A stretch of 64,000 nucleotides of DNA from Lewinellaceae bacterium. Lineage in GTDB: Bacteria > Bacteroidota > Bacteroidia > Chitinophagales > Saprospiraceae. The first letter of the stretch is position 1; every line of letters begins with the position of its first letter. A program made the position numbers and the translations under genes. The notes beneath the pieces are model-generated. The model searched no databases and was not told the DNA's origin. It saw nothing but the letters and a program-made list of their open reading frames with translations. Below are positions 18,611 through 28,500 of this stretch, piece by piece. The stretch is from the NCBI GenBank assembly GCA_020636215.1, contig JACJYG010000006.1:558001-622000 (forward strand), written 5' to 3'.

Positions 18611-21600
18611 AATTCTGTCCAACGGCATCCTCTCCTATCCGGTTTTTAAGCCCAACCAGGTATTGACCGAAGCCCATTTGAATAAAGTGGTGAAATTCCT
18701 GGAAGGGCAAACCCTGATCTCCCGCGTCAACCTGATCGGGACAGGAGTCGCCTGTGGCTTCGTGCCCTCCCTCAGTACGGATAAAACCGCCTTGCTTATT
18801 TCAGCAGGCTGCGGGGTAACTACAGAAGGGCACCTGATTGCGGAGCCGGAAGTAGGCCTGGAATATTACGGGAAGGCCTTTTTTGACCCAAGGTATAACC
18901 ATTCCAGCCTTATGCTGCCGGAAGGAAATGGCCTTGATGCGGATAAGAAGATCATCTATGAGTTGTTTACCCAGGAGGAATATCTGAAGAATCTCCGCAT
19001 CATTTCACAACGGTTGGAGCAGGGGACGGTCAAACTGTTTTCAGAGGCGCTCTCTGTCGATAATGGCAGCCGGCCATTGATGGAACTGATCGAAGGATTG
19101 GTGCCGGTGCTGTACCTGGAGATCCAGGAATATGAAAACGACCCCTGCGAGAACGGCTGCGATGAAGCGGGCGGCCAGCGGGATTTTATCCTGCGCCGGT
19201 TGCTGGTAAGCCCGGAATACCTGAATGAACTGCTGAAAACAAGCCTTGGCGTCAGCGATGACAATGCCCTGGAAAACGCACTGTACGGGAAATTCCAGTT
19301 GCCGGAGCTTTCCATCCGGCGGTATGGGTATAATCCTGAAGAATCACCGAATAGTGTCTTTGGCCCGCCGGTAGTGGAATTAGAGACGATCGACAGCCTG
19401 GATGTTTTCAAGGAACGCTTTCTCCTGGCTTTCGGGCTCAATGATGAAACTGGCCTGACGCTCTTTCAGGAAATCGAGCAGGCCTACCAACAGGCCAACC
19501 TGATGTTTGCCACTTTTTATACCCGGAAGGCTTCCGCAGATTTCTCCGGCCTGGCCGGCGATCTGGAAAACAAGATGGCGGATTATATTCCCGAAGTGGC
19601 GGCCGGCACCGGAGAATTGCCATCAGGCCCGAAACTGGGCATCCAGTACTTTTACGATTTCGTGGCGGACCTGGTCGATGCTTATCAGGAATTCCGCGAA
19701 GTGGCTTTTGACCTCATGGAAGACTGTCTGCCTTCCAAAGGGCGCTTTCCCCGGCACCTCATGCTGGGCGAGTTCCAGCCGGCTTCCGATTGCAAACCTC
19801 TGAAGTATCGGCATCACTTCACTCAGCCACCGATCTATAATGGTAATGCGGAGCGGGCAAAGGAAGTTAGCCTGCTTTTTGAGCGGATGAAACGCCTGGC
19901 CGATACGGCTCATTTTACTTTTCCGCCGCTCAATGCGGCAGACATTAAAATTTCCCCCAGCCAGGGGCCAGACGCAGCCCTCAGCCGGCGTGCCATTCCC
20001 TATTACTATGGCATGGAACCGGAATCCGGGGATTCCATACACCAGATGTGGAGCCATGAGTGGAACCGCAAGTGCCGACGGGAACTGCAGCCGGCCTATT
20101 TTGCCGGTGATCCCCGGGCTTCCTGGCCGAAGCCCCTGCTGTCCAACCTCAACCATTATCCCTTCTTCCGGATCGAAGGGCACTTCGGAAAAACCTTCGA
20201 AACGGCGCTGGACGGCCTGAAAAAACAAATCGAATACTACAACCTCCCCTTCGATGTGATCGCCGTGAAATTGGGGAAAATAGTGGAGGATGAAAACACG
20301 CAATACGACTTCTATTTTGACGACCTGGAGGCGCTTTTTGTAAAATTGAGGGAGGATCTATTGTATGCTTTAGATGAATTTGACCAGCCTATTGATACCG
20401 GGATTATTGATTTGAGGGGATTTCTGAATAAATATGAAGCTATCGGCGAAGGCCTCGCTCTCTTTGCCACTGATGATGAATTTTCGGATTTCACTGATTT
20501 GTATCATGCAATTTTTCCAACGGGGGCCCAGATTCCTAATGACTGTAGTTATGAGGTCTTTGAAAAATTAGTGGCCACCTATAATGAAAGAAAGCAGAAG
20601 ATATCCGAACAATTCCTCTTCCACAACTACGCCAAGGCTCATCCCGGAATGGAACACCTGGCCGGGGTGTATAAGGGAGGGACTTTTGTGTTGGTATATA
20701 CGACAAGCAGTGAACTGAAAGGAGATAAAGAACTCTTTTTTAATGTGGTGGATACCTTGCGTAATGATTTCCAAGTAGCATTAAGCGATGATGATGTCGA
20801 GGAAATGCGGAATGAAGGTGGTTTGTTCAGCCTAATATCTTATATCTCCCAGATAGAAATAAATATCCCCAAAGACACCAGAGTTGAGGCAATTACTTAT
20901 GTCTCTCAGATTATTCAACAAGACCCTAACACCGTCATTGCCGATTTCAGCCTGCCCTACCGCTGCTGCGCCGATACACCGGCCTTCAACTTTATCGTCA
21001 AAAAGAACCCGCCGGTTCTGATCCTGGAGCCGGATACCTTCTGTGTGGATGACAACCAGAGTTACGAATTTGTAGCCATTCCGCAGGGCGGCCGCATCTT
21101 TGGCCCCGGCACCCGCGAAGAGGCCGGAGAACAGTATTTCTTCCGCCCCAGCGAGGCCGTTGAGGCCGGCGATCTGCCGCTGGCCGGGGATATGCCCATC
21201 GAGGTGGGGTATGAATACGACGGTGCTATTACCCGCCTGCACCTCGTGCTGAAGCCTGTGCCATTAGTGGGCTTTCACCTCGCTGCCGAAAGGGTGTGCG
21301 TTGACAGCGATGCGGTTGGAATTAACCTTGGAGACGGGGTAGAAGCGGGCGAATTTACCGCCTGGATCGGTACTGAAGAGATTGGCGGTATCCAGCTGAA
21401 CTCCACGGATAATAAATATTACTTCAACCCCGGCGTTCTGGATGGGCGCATTGGTGTGCAGCAGGAGGTGGCCGTTACCATTCACCACTACCGGAAAGAT
21501 GAATTCGGATGTGATGATGAAACTACTCGGGATCTGATTGTCGAAGGGCCAAGGGACGCCAGTTTTACCATACCCGAGGGCAACACTTTCTGCTCTGATC

Positions 21601-23642
21601 GCCAAGAACCGGTGGAATTGAAACCTTCGGTTAATCCTGGCGGTGATTTCAGAGCAGTTCTCGAAAACGGGACTATTCTTGATAGTGCCATTTCGGGGAA
21701 CTCTTTCTACCCCGGCCGCGTGCCGGTTGAGACGGGGGAAACGGAAGTAAAAGTGGCTATCGAATACACTTATTCTGATGGCGTTTGCATGAATACTTCC
21801 GATGCGGTTGAAGTGATCATTGAAGTGCCGGAAGACGCCAGCTTCCGTATCCAGGAAGACGAGAACAACAACAACCGCCTTTGTGTCAACCTGGGCCTGG
21901 TTACCCCGACACCGATTACGGCTTACAGTTCCTTCGAAGTATTCCGGGGTACTGTGGAAATGACCGAAGAAATGGTAACCACCGGCAATCAGATCGACTT
22001 GCTGCCCTTGCTGGAGTATATGGATGGCAGTGAAATTGCGATCCGTGTCCTTCACATCCTCGAAGGCCCCGGCGTTTGCCGCAGCGAGTTTCCGCTGGAC
22101 CTCACCATTCTGCCGGCGCCGGAAGCCATAGTTGATATCCGGGATATTCAGGGAGCAGTGGTCAACAACATTTGCCTGCCATTTGAAGGAGATACCATTC
22201 CATTGTTCATCAAATCAGAAGGAGGAGCCGGGATGGCGGAATCGTACATCGTTGAAGCCAGTTCCGGAATGGATGTCAATGTAGTGAATGACGTGATCCA
22301 GATCGATGAATCCCTCTTTGGAGAGGCCGATGAGGAGGTTACGGTGACCCTTACCTATACCATCGATAACCAGGAAGGGTGTGCCAAAACAGTAACCCGG
22401 CCAATAGTGGTGGCTCGTCCCCCGCAGCCTTCCTTTGAAGGGGTTTTAAGCCCGGTAGGTGATAATGAGCACTTTAGGGTGGCGCTTTCAAATATTCAGC
22501 CGGAGAATGGAGAAAGGTATATTCTGCGCGCGCTGTTTAGCAGGCCAGATGGGGATGATTTGATAGAAGAGAACGAAGTCACTCCGTCCAACCCAGAAGT
22601 GGTATTGTCTTACGGATTGGTTGGGCCAGACCTGCAAGTTCGCCTGCAGTTGATCGTTGAACGTTCCGGCTGCGAGGGTGAATCCGAAGTAATACCTTAT
22701 GATGTGCCCATCTTTATAGTGGGATTCCAGATGCTGGGATTGGCCGATTCTGGGTCAGACGGAGGGGGGCTTATCGGGACAGGTTTCATCGAAGATGGCC
22801 AGGAGTTTTTTATTTCTGATTTTAACCAGTTTGGCGGCATAGAAGCTTTGTTCAACATTCGTGCGGTCACTGTACCGGCAGTTATTGGCAGTGTTCGATT
22901 CTATTTGACATTGGGTGAAGGCGATACTAGTACGCCGGTTTCCAAGAATCTGAGTTTGCAGGCTGGTAACTATAGAGCAATAGAATCCAAGCCTTTCGGC
23001 TTTCCGCTGGCAGTAGGGAAATACACGCTTAAAGCTAGTACTTATTATAAAAGTACTGGCACAAGGGCAGAGGGGGCATCCTCAACTATTATTTTTTACA
23101 TCAAGCCCGATCAGGTCAACGATCCCCAGCCCAGCGATAGTAATGTAGGGGTGTTCGGAGATTCCCTTCGCACCCGGGGTTTCAGCCCGGCCGAATCCGG
23201 CCTCGACCTGCTGCGCAGCCGCGCGGCGGCCCAGAAAGCGGAAATGGAAGAGTTGGGCCAGGCAAAGAAGCTAACATCTACCAAGGCCTACGGCCTATCC
23301 AGCGTTTTCCTCTCCTTCATGGGGGCAGCGGATGCCCTGACGGCAAGGTATGAGGAGGCAGTGGCTACCATTGTGGGCAATATCAAACGGGCTAAGGAGG
23401 ATCGGAAAGAGGATTACCAGCAATTGTTGAACATCCTCACCCGCAACTACCTCGATAAGCTGGTGGCCGCCGGCCCGGCAGAGATGCCGGAAGTGGCCCG
23501 GGAGGCGCTCAAAGCGGCGGTGGCCCAGGCTAAAGAGGCTGGGATGAAGATGGCTCAGGTGCGCAAAGACTGGAACGGCGCCGAGCTGAAGAAAAACCTG
23601 GAAGCTGCAGCCGTCGACAAATACAACCGCCTGCTGCGCTGA
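18597..23642 (+). CDS. Large eCIS-associated protein with Ig/PKD-like repeats and helical C-terminus
   Basis: This 1681-residue protein overlaps the preceding gene by 14 bp and the tape-measure gene by 1 bp, so it is part of the particle operon. The N-terminus (LSYPVFKPNQVLTEAHLNKV and GTGVACGF, residues 10-60) is a motif I associate with Bacteroidota eCIS loci. Residues about 60-780 are mixed helical. From about 795 to 1370 there are five or six beta-sandwich-like repeats of about 100 residues, each with a conserved cysteine pair (for example DTFCVDD, RVCVDSDAVG, NTFCSDRQEP). Residues 1375-1500 form another beta domain, and the last 160 are a charged helical coil. I do not recognise a catalytic site. 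Position suggests an Afp13-like peripheral or tail-fibre role. A local AT-richer patch spans about 20330-20930. Confidence 0.7.
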   Translation: MITAEILSNGILSYPVFKPNQVLTEAHLNKVVKFLEGQTLISRVNLIGTGVACGFVPSLSTDKTALLISAGCGVTTEGHLIAEPEVGLEYYGKAFFDPRYNHSSLMLPEGNGLDADKKIIYELFTQEEYLKNLRIISQRLEQGTVKLFSEALSVDNGSRPLMELIEGLVPVLYLEIQEYENDPCENGCDEAGGQRDFILRRLLVSPEYLNELLKTSLGVSDDNALENALYGKFQLPELSIRRYGYNPEESPNSVFGPPVVELETIDSLDVFKERFLLAFGLNDETGLTLFQEIEQAYQQANLMFATFYTRKASADFSGLAGDLENKMADYIPEVAAGTGELPSGPKLGIQYFYDFVADLVDAYQEFREVAFDLMEDCLPSKGRFPRHLMLGEFQPASDCKPLKYRHHFTQPPIYNGNAERAKEVSLLFERMKRLADTAHFTFPPLNAADIKISPSQGPDAALSRRAIPYYYGMEPESGDSIHQMWSHEWNRKCRRELQPAYFAGDPRASWPKPLLSNLNHYPFFRIEGHFGKTFETALDGLKKQIEYYNLPFDVIAVKLGKIVEDENTQYDFYFDDLEALFVKLREDLLYALDEFDQPIDTGIIDLRGFLNKYEAIGEGLALFATDDEFSDFTDLYHAIFPTGAQIPNDCSYEVFEKLVATYNERKQKISEQFLFHNYAKAHPGMEHLAGVYKGGTFVLVYTTSSELKGDKELFFNVVDTLRNDFQVALSDDDVEEMRNEGGLFSLISYISQIEINIPKDTRVEAITYVSQIIQQDPNTVIADFSLPYRCCADTPAFNFIVKKNPPVLILEPDTFCVDDNQSYEFVAIPQGGRIFGPGTREEAGEQYFFRPSEAVEAGDLPLAGDMPIEVGYEYDGAITRLHLVLKPVPLVGFHLAAERVCVDSDAVGINLGDGVEAGEFTAWIGTEEIGGIQLNSTDNKYYFNPGVLDGRIGVQQEVAVTIHHYRKDEFGCDDETTRDLIVEGPRDASFTIPEGNTFCSDRQEPVELKPSVNPGGDFRAVLENGTILDSAISGNSFYPGRVPVETGETEVKVAIEYTYSDGVCMNTSDAVEVIIEVPEDASFRIQEDENNNNRLCVNLGLVTPTPITAYSSFEVFRGTVEMTEEMVTTGNQIDLLPLLEYMDGSEIAIRVLHILEGPGVCRSEFPLDLTILPAPEAIVDIRDIQGAVVNNICLPFEGDTIPLFIKSEGGAGMAESYIVEASSGMDVNVVNDVIQIDESLFGEADEEVTVTLTYTIDNQEGCAKTVTRPIVVARPPQPSFEGVLSPVGDNEHFRVALSNIQPENGERYILRALFSRPDGDDLIEENEVTPSNPEVVLSYGLVGPDLQVRLQLIVERSGCEGESEVIPYDVPIFIVGFQMLGLADSGSDGGGLIGTGFIEDGQEFFISDFNQFGGIEALFNIRAVTVPAVIGSVRFYLTLGEGDTSTPVSKNLSLQAGNYRAIESKPFGFPLAVGKYTLKASTYYKSTGTRAEGASSTIIFYIKPDQVNDPQPSDSNVGVFGDSLRTRGFSPAESGLDLLRSRAAAQKAEMEELGQAKKLTSTKAYGLSSVFLSFMGAADALTARYEEAVATIVGNIKRAKEDRKEDYQQLLNILTRNYLDKLVAAGPAEMPEVAREALKAAVAQAKEAGMKMAQVRKDWNGAELKKNLEAAAVDKYNRLLR

Positions 23643-25516
23643 TGGCCGCACTGAACCGGCATATTATCCACCGGCAGCTGCTGGACATTCGGGTTGGCCC
23701 CGGTGAAGCAGGGCATAGCCTGCAGGAGGCCCTGAGCCGGATGGCCTGGGAAAAACTGCAACCGGCCCTGGAACAGCTTTTCGATCAGTATGCCGGGCCG
23801 GAGGAACTGGTCCGGGTCGACAAGCTGGAAGTCGAACTCGGCCGCCTGCCCCGTGAGGGGCTGGAGGAATCCTTCCTGGCCCGCGTTCTAGAAGCCCTGG
23901 AAGAACAACTGCGCCAAAAAGTGCAACGGGCGCCTGCCTTTGGGGTGGAACGCCTGCCTTTGCGGCAAAGCCAGTTCCAACACTGGCTGGTTTACCTTGC
24001 CAGCGGCGTACTGCCCTGGGAAGCTGCCCGGGCCCCTCAGGCGGAATGGCAGCAACAGGTGCTGGAAGCCCTGGCTTCGAACAGCCAAGCTATAGATCAG
24101 TTGACAGCCCTGCTTCGCCGGAACGAAAGGGCGCTGCAGCGTCTGGTATTGCAGCATGATGAAAGCTTCCTGTTGCACATCCTGGAAACCTTAACCGCAC
24201 GAAAGGGCCCGGAATGGGCGCAGCTGAGCCTCGAGCTGAGCCGTTTGTGGGAGCAGGCCAAGGAATGGGACATTAAACCGATTGAAGAAAAAGAGCTGTT
24301 ACCAACCCCACAAGCCAGAGCTATTTTCTGGAAAGTACTCCTGAAGTGGGCCGCCCGGCATCGCAGCTATCCTGAGCCAATAGCAGTTTTGCAGCAGTTT
24401 TTCCGGCAATCCTTACCGCAGGCATTTACCGACAGCGCATTAGGCCATTCTTTGGAAGGCCTGCTCCGGCGGTTTATTTCTGGGCAGGGCCGGCAGTATC
24501 CAATCCTAGCTCGCTTGTTGGAAAAACACCCCGGAGAAGGGGTGGTGTTTGGCCAGGCGGAAGCGGAAATCCGCGAGCCTGGTTTAGAAAAGGGTTTTAC
24601 TCCGAAGAGAAGCTCCGAAGGCCTTGCCGAAAGCCCTTCTTTAGAATCTGGCGCTACGCGCCAGGCGGAAACTGCGAAGGGGCATCAGCAGGATGAAACC
24701 GGCCGGGAAACCGGCTTAACCGAAGAAAAGATTCCTAAAAACGCAGCTGGCTTGGCGCAAGCCAAGGAGGAAGAGGAAACCGGCGCGATACGGCCGAAAG
24801 CTCCGGCTGAGGGGGGGAAAGGAGTTGAGCAACCGCTGCCCTTTGATGAAAATTCGGCCGAAGCGGGAGGAGGAAAACCAGAGGAAGCAGAAACAGCTTT
24901 AAGAAAAAAGCCGGCAGCTAAAGAAGAAGGCGAAGCCGCGGAAAGCAGCCAGGCCGGGCGGGAAGAAGCGCCGGCCATACCGGAGGCCCGCACCTTTTCA
25001 GAAGTGCCGGATGGTGCTTTTTATGCAGCTTACTACGCCGGGGTAGTTATCCTGCATCCCTACCTGCCCGCTCTGTTCCGGGAGTTGGGCCTGGTGGAAG
25101 GCAAGGCCTTTCGCGATGAGCCGGCCCGCCACCGGGCGGTCCACCTGACCCACTGGCTGGCCAGTGGCCGGAGCGAAGCGCCGGAATACGAGTTGTTGCT
25201 ACCCAAATTTCTCTGCAATCTGCCCCTTGAGATCCCCATCGAGCGGGCCATCGAATGGGAGGCCCGGGAACTGGAGGAAGCCGAAAAGATGCTTCGTGCC
25301 GTCATCAGCAACTGGGAGGCACTAAAAAACACCTCTCCCGAGGGCCTGCGCGACGGCTTCCTGCAGCGCGATGGCAAACTGGAAAAACGCCCCGACGGCT
25401 GGCGCCTCAGTGTCGAGCGCAAAAGCATCGATATTCTGCTGAATAAACTGCCCTGGGGAATTGGCATCGTCAGGCTGCCCTGGATGCAGGATATATTAAA
25501 TGTGGATTGGATTTAA
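23642..25516 (+). CDS. eCIS tape-measure protein (Afp14-like)
   Basis: This 624-residue protein carries the conserved N-terminal half of contractile injection system tape-measure proteins (RHIIHRQLLDIRVG, WEKLQPALEQLFDQY, VDKLEVELGRLP, residues 5-65). It also carries their conserved C-terminal domain (about 455-624: LHPYLPALFRELGLV, LLPKFLCNLPLEIPI and the final KLPWGIGIVRLPWM). A low-complexity Glu/Ala/Gly/Lys-rich stretch (about 313-450) separates them. Such proteins set tail length and may line the lumen during assembly. The start codon overlaps the upstream stop (TGATG). The cargo gene follows after 18 bp. Confidence 0.88.
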   Translation: MAALNRHIIHRQLLDIRVGPGEAGHSLQEALSRMAWEKLQPALEQLFDQYAGPEELVRVDKLEVELGRLPREGLEESFLARVLEALEEQLRQKVQRAPAFGVERLPLRQSQFQHWLVYLASGVLPWEAARAPQAEWQQQVLEALASNSQAIDQLTALLRRNERALQRLVLQHDESFLLHILETLTARKGPEWAQLSLELSRLWEQAKEWDIKPIEEKELLPTPQARAIFWKVLLKWAARHRSYPEPIAVLQQFFRQSLPQAFTDSALGHSLEGLLRRFISGQGRQYPILARLLEKHPGEGVVFGQAEAEIREPGLEKGFTPKRSSEGLAESPSLESGATRQAETAKGHQQDETGRETGLTEEKIPKNAAGLAQAKEEEETGAIRPKAPAEGGKGVEQPLPFDENSAEAGGGKPEEAETALRKKPAAKEEGEAAESSQAGREEAPAIPEARTFSEVPDGAFYAAYYAGVVILHPYLPALFRELGLVEGKAFRDEPARHRAVHLTHWLASGRSEAPEYELLLPKFLCNLPLEIPIERAIEWEARELEEAEKMLRAVISNWEALKNTSPEGLRDGFLQRDGKLEKRPDGWRLSVERKSIDILLNKLPWGIGIVRLPWMQDILNVDWI

Positions 25517-25534
25517 TTCCGCCATAGCTTTTTT

Positions 25535-28500
25535 ATGAAGAGCACCGACACCAAAAGCACCACTCAGGCCCGGCAACACCAAAAGGGCCAGGAGCCTTTC
25601 TTCCGCAAGGAAGCAGGGGAGGGGACGGTCGTGTCGGGGGCCCAGCCGGAAGTGCAGCCGTTTTTCCAACCCAACCGCTCTCCCAGCAATGAAAACGGCT
25701 CCTCTCACCCCTTCTTTTCCCCTTCTACTATTCAACCCAAACTGACGATCGGGCGGCCTGGTGATAAGTACGAACAAGAGGCGGACGCGATGGCGGACCG
25801 GGTGGTTCGGCAGTTGGCAGGGGGCAGTCCGCAGTCTGCAGTTGGCGGTGAGCAGCGCCCTTCGCCCAGTCACCCAGCCACCCAGCCATCCGGCCACTCC
25901 GTCCAGGCTAAGTGCACTGACTGTGCCGAAAAGCAACCGCTGCAACGCAAGCCCATCTTCGAAAGTGAAGGAGAGGGGTTGCAGGGCAAATGGATGGATG
26001 GTAACGCTCGTCCTTCTGTACAAAAGGCAGGGGAAGGACCCTCAGAGGAAGAGCCGGAATTACAGGCTAAACTTACTCCCGATAACGAAGCGGATAGCAA
26101 AACGAATGGCCTGGCTGGTGAAACCTCCACGATAGATGCCAATGCTTCCGTGCTGCAGCAAGCGGAAGGCCTCCAGGAGAAGGAAGAGGAAAAACAGGAA
26201 GAGGAACCTGAGCTGCAACGCAAGCCTATTTTCGAAAGCGCAGGTGGGCAGGAAGAACCAGAGGTGCAGGGTTGTTCTCTTCCATTCATTCAGAAAGATC
26301 CGGAGAGTACCGCACAAACGGAATCTCCAGGCCTTGAAGGGCGCCTTTCGGATAGCAAAGGCGGCGGCTCTCCCCTGCCTGAAGACACCCGGGAGTCCAT
26401 GGGATCCGCAATGGGCGCCGATTTTACCGGGGTGCGGGTGCATACGGATAGTGAAGCGGCTCAGATGAGCCAGGATCTGGGGGCGCAGGCGTTTACGCAT
26501 GGAAGTGATATTTATTTTAACGAGGGGAAATATGACCCAGGCAGCAGCGCTGGCCAGCACCTGCTGGCGCATGAATTGACCCATACGATGCAGCAGGGAG
26601 GGGTACAGCCAAAGGCCATTCAGGCGCAACCTGCGGCAAAAAATGAGGCTGAATTGCCTACACATGCCCTGGATATTACTCAGCGGTTTAACCCCGACGA
26701 GAAATGGGCAGCCTATCTGGCAAAAAAGAGAGCCAAAGTGCCGGTCAAGGTTAAAATAGGAAACCAGTATGAAGGCACTATTCTGGTAAATGAAAAGAAA
26801 CGGCCAACAGAAGCTACTCCGGGTAAATATGAAATTGACACTACTCGGAAAAAACAATACCTGGAAGTTAAGGGAATGGCCTTCCTCAATCCTTTGCGGG
26901 AGGCGCAGATCATTCCCGTCCTTGTGTTGAGAAATTTTGGAGAGGACCAGGCTACCAAAGGCTTCCTGAGCGTCAATATGAAAGGAGTGGTCCTGGGGGA
27001 TATCAATGGACTGATACAGGCATTCAATAAAAGTATGGATGAAATGGGGTTCCTGGGGCTGGACAAGTTCCAGCTAAAAGGAATCAACATCCAGAACGAG
27101 TTCGCAAATGGACGCCTGTTGTTTACGGTTGCCGGCTTGCGTACCGTAGTTGACGGATTTCTGGAAGCAGGTGTCGGGGTGGGGATATCCGGTGATACTT
27201 TCACCTTTGACCTGGTGGCAAAAGTCAATATTAAAGGCCTTGCTTCCGGGGATTTCAACCTGAAGCGGAATCCGAATGGGAAACTTGAAGGCCGGGGAAG
27301 CATTCAGGCGGACATTGCCAATATACAGGCCAACATTGTAGTGGAATATCTCGATGGCATCGTGACCATACAAGGTACGGGAGCCATTAATTCGGAGAAA
27401 TTCCAGGGCTCAGTTTCCTTTATCGTAACGGACAAGAAGCGGGCTGATGAAACGATGCGGACGGAGCTGGGGGTTCAGCAGGTGGATCAGCAATCTGAAT
27501 CGCCCAAGCAGAAGCAGCCCGAGAAAAAGACGCCGAAGAACCAGGTCGTGGTAGGTTGGGGGAAGGTTACGGCCACCATTACTCCCTGGCTTCAGGGAGC
27601 GGCTATGATCGGTATCGACAGTGAGGGCCACGTAACGATGGTTGGTGAACTGACCGTGCCGAGTGAGATTGAGCTCATGGAGAAAAAGGGTAAGAAAATT
27701 ACCCTCGTCGATTTTGAACTCAAAGCTGGTTATGGGGTGCCATTGGTCGGGCAGGTATTTATTTTCGGCGGCATCGAGTTGTTCATCAATGCTGGTTTCG
27801 GCCCGCTGGTATTGAAAGATATTGGATTTAAGGGTACGTATTCTACCGACCCGAAGATCCTTCAGCATTTTGTGATTACCGGCACCCTTGGCATCAATGC
27901 CTTTGCCATTATAGGCCTGGAGGCCAGCCTGGGCGTAGGCATTACTCTGATCGGGCATGATATTAAGGCCGGCATTGCTGCTACCGCTGCGGCCGGTATC
28001 AAGGCTTACGCTGAGGCAACCCCCACTTTTGAATATGTGGAAAAGGCGGCGCCTGAAGGCGGCAAGGTTGGAGAGGCCTGGCTAAAAGGCCACTTTGAGG
28101 CAGCGGCGCAGCTATTCCTGATGTTAGGTGGTAAGTTCTTTGTTGAACTCGACAGCCCCTGGTGGTCGCCCGCACCAAGTAAGACCTGGGACTACCCGCT
28201 GGGCAGCGTCGAATATCCGATCGGCGACAGCATGGGCGTCGGTGCAGATGTCAATTGGCTGGTCGGTTCCCCGAACCCGCCGGAATTGGAATTCTCGCCG
28301 GTCGAGTTCAATGCCGAAAAATTCACCCAGGATGTGATGGCCGATCCTCCGCCGGGCAGCGGCGCAGGTGGAGAAAAAGACAAGAAGGGCAAATGGGAAG
28401 ACCAGGAGAAAGGCAACCTGGAAGAGTCTCCCGAGGTCAAAAAGGACGCGGAAGGCCTCAAGGGCACCAAAAAACCGGTTGATTATACCAAACTGCCGGA

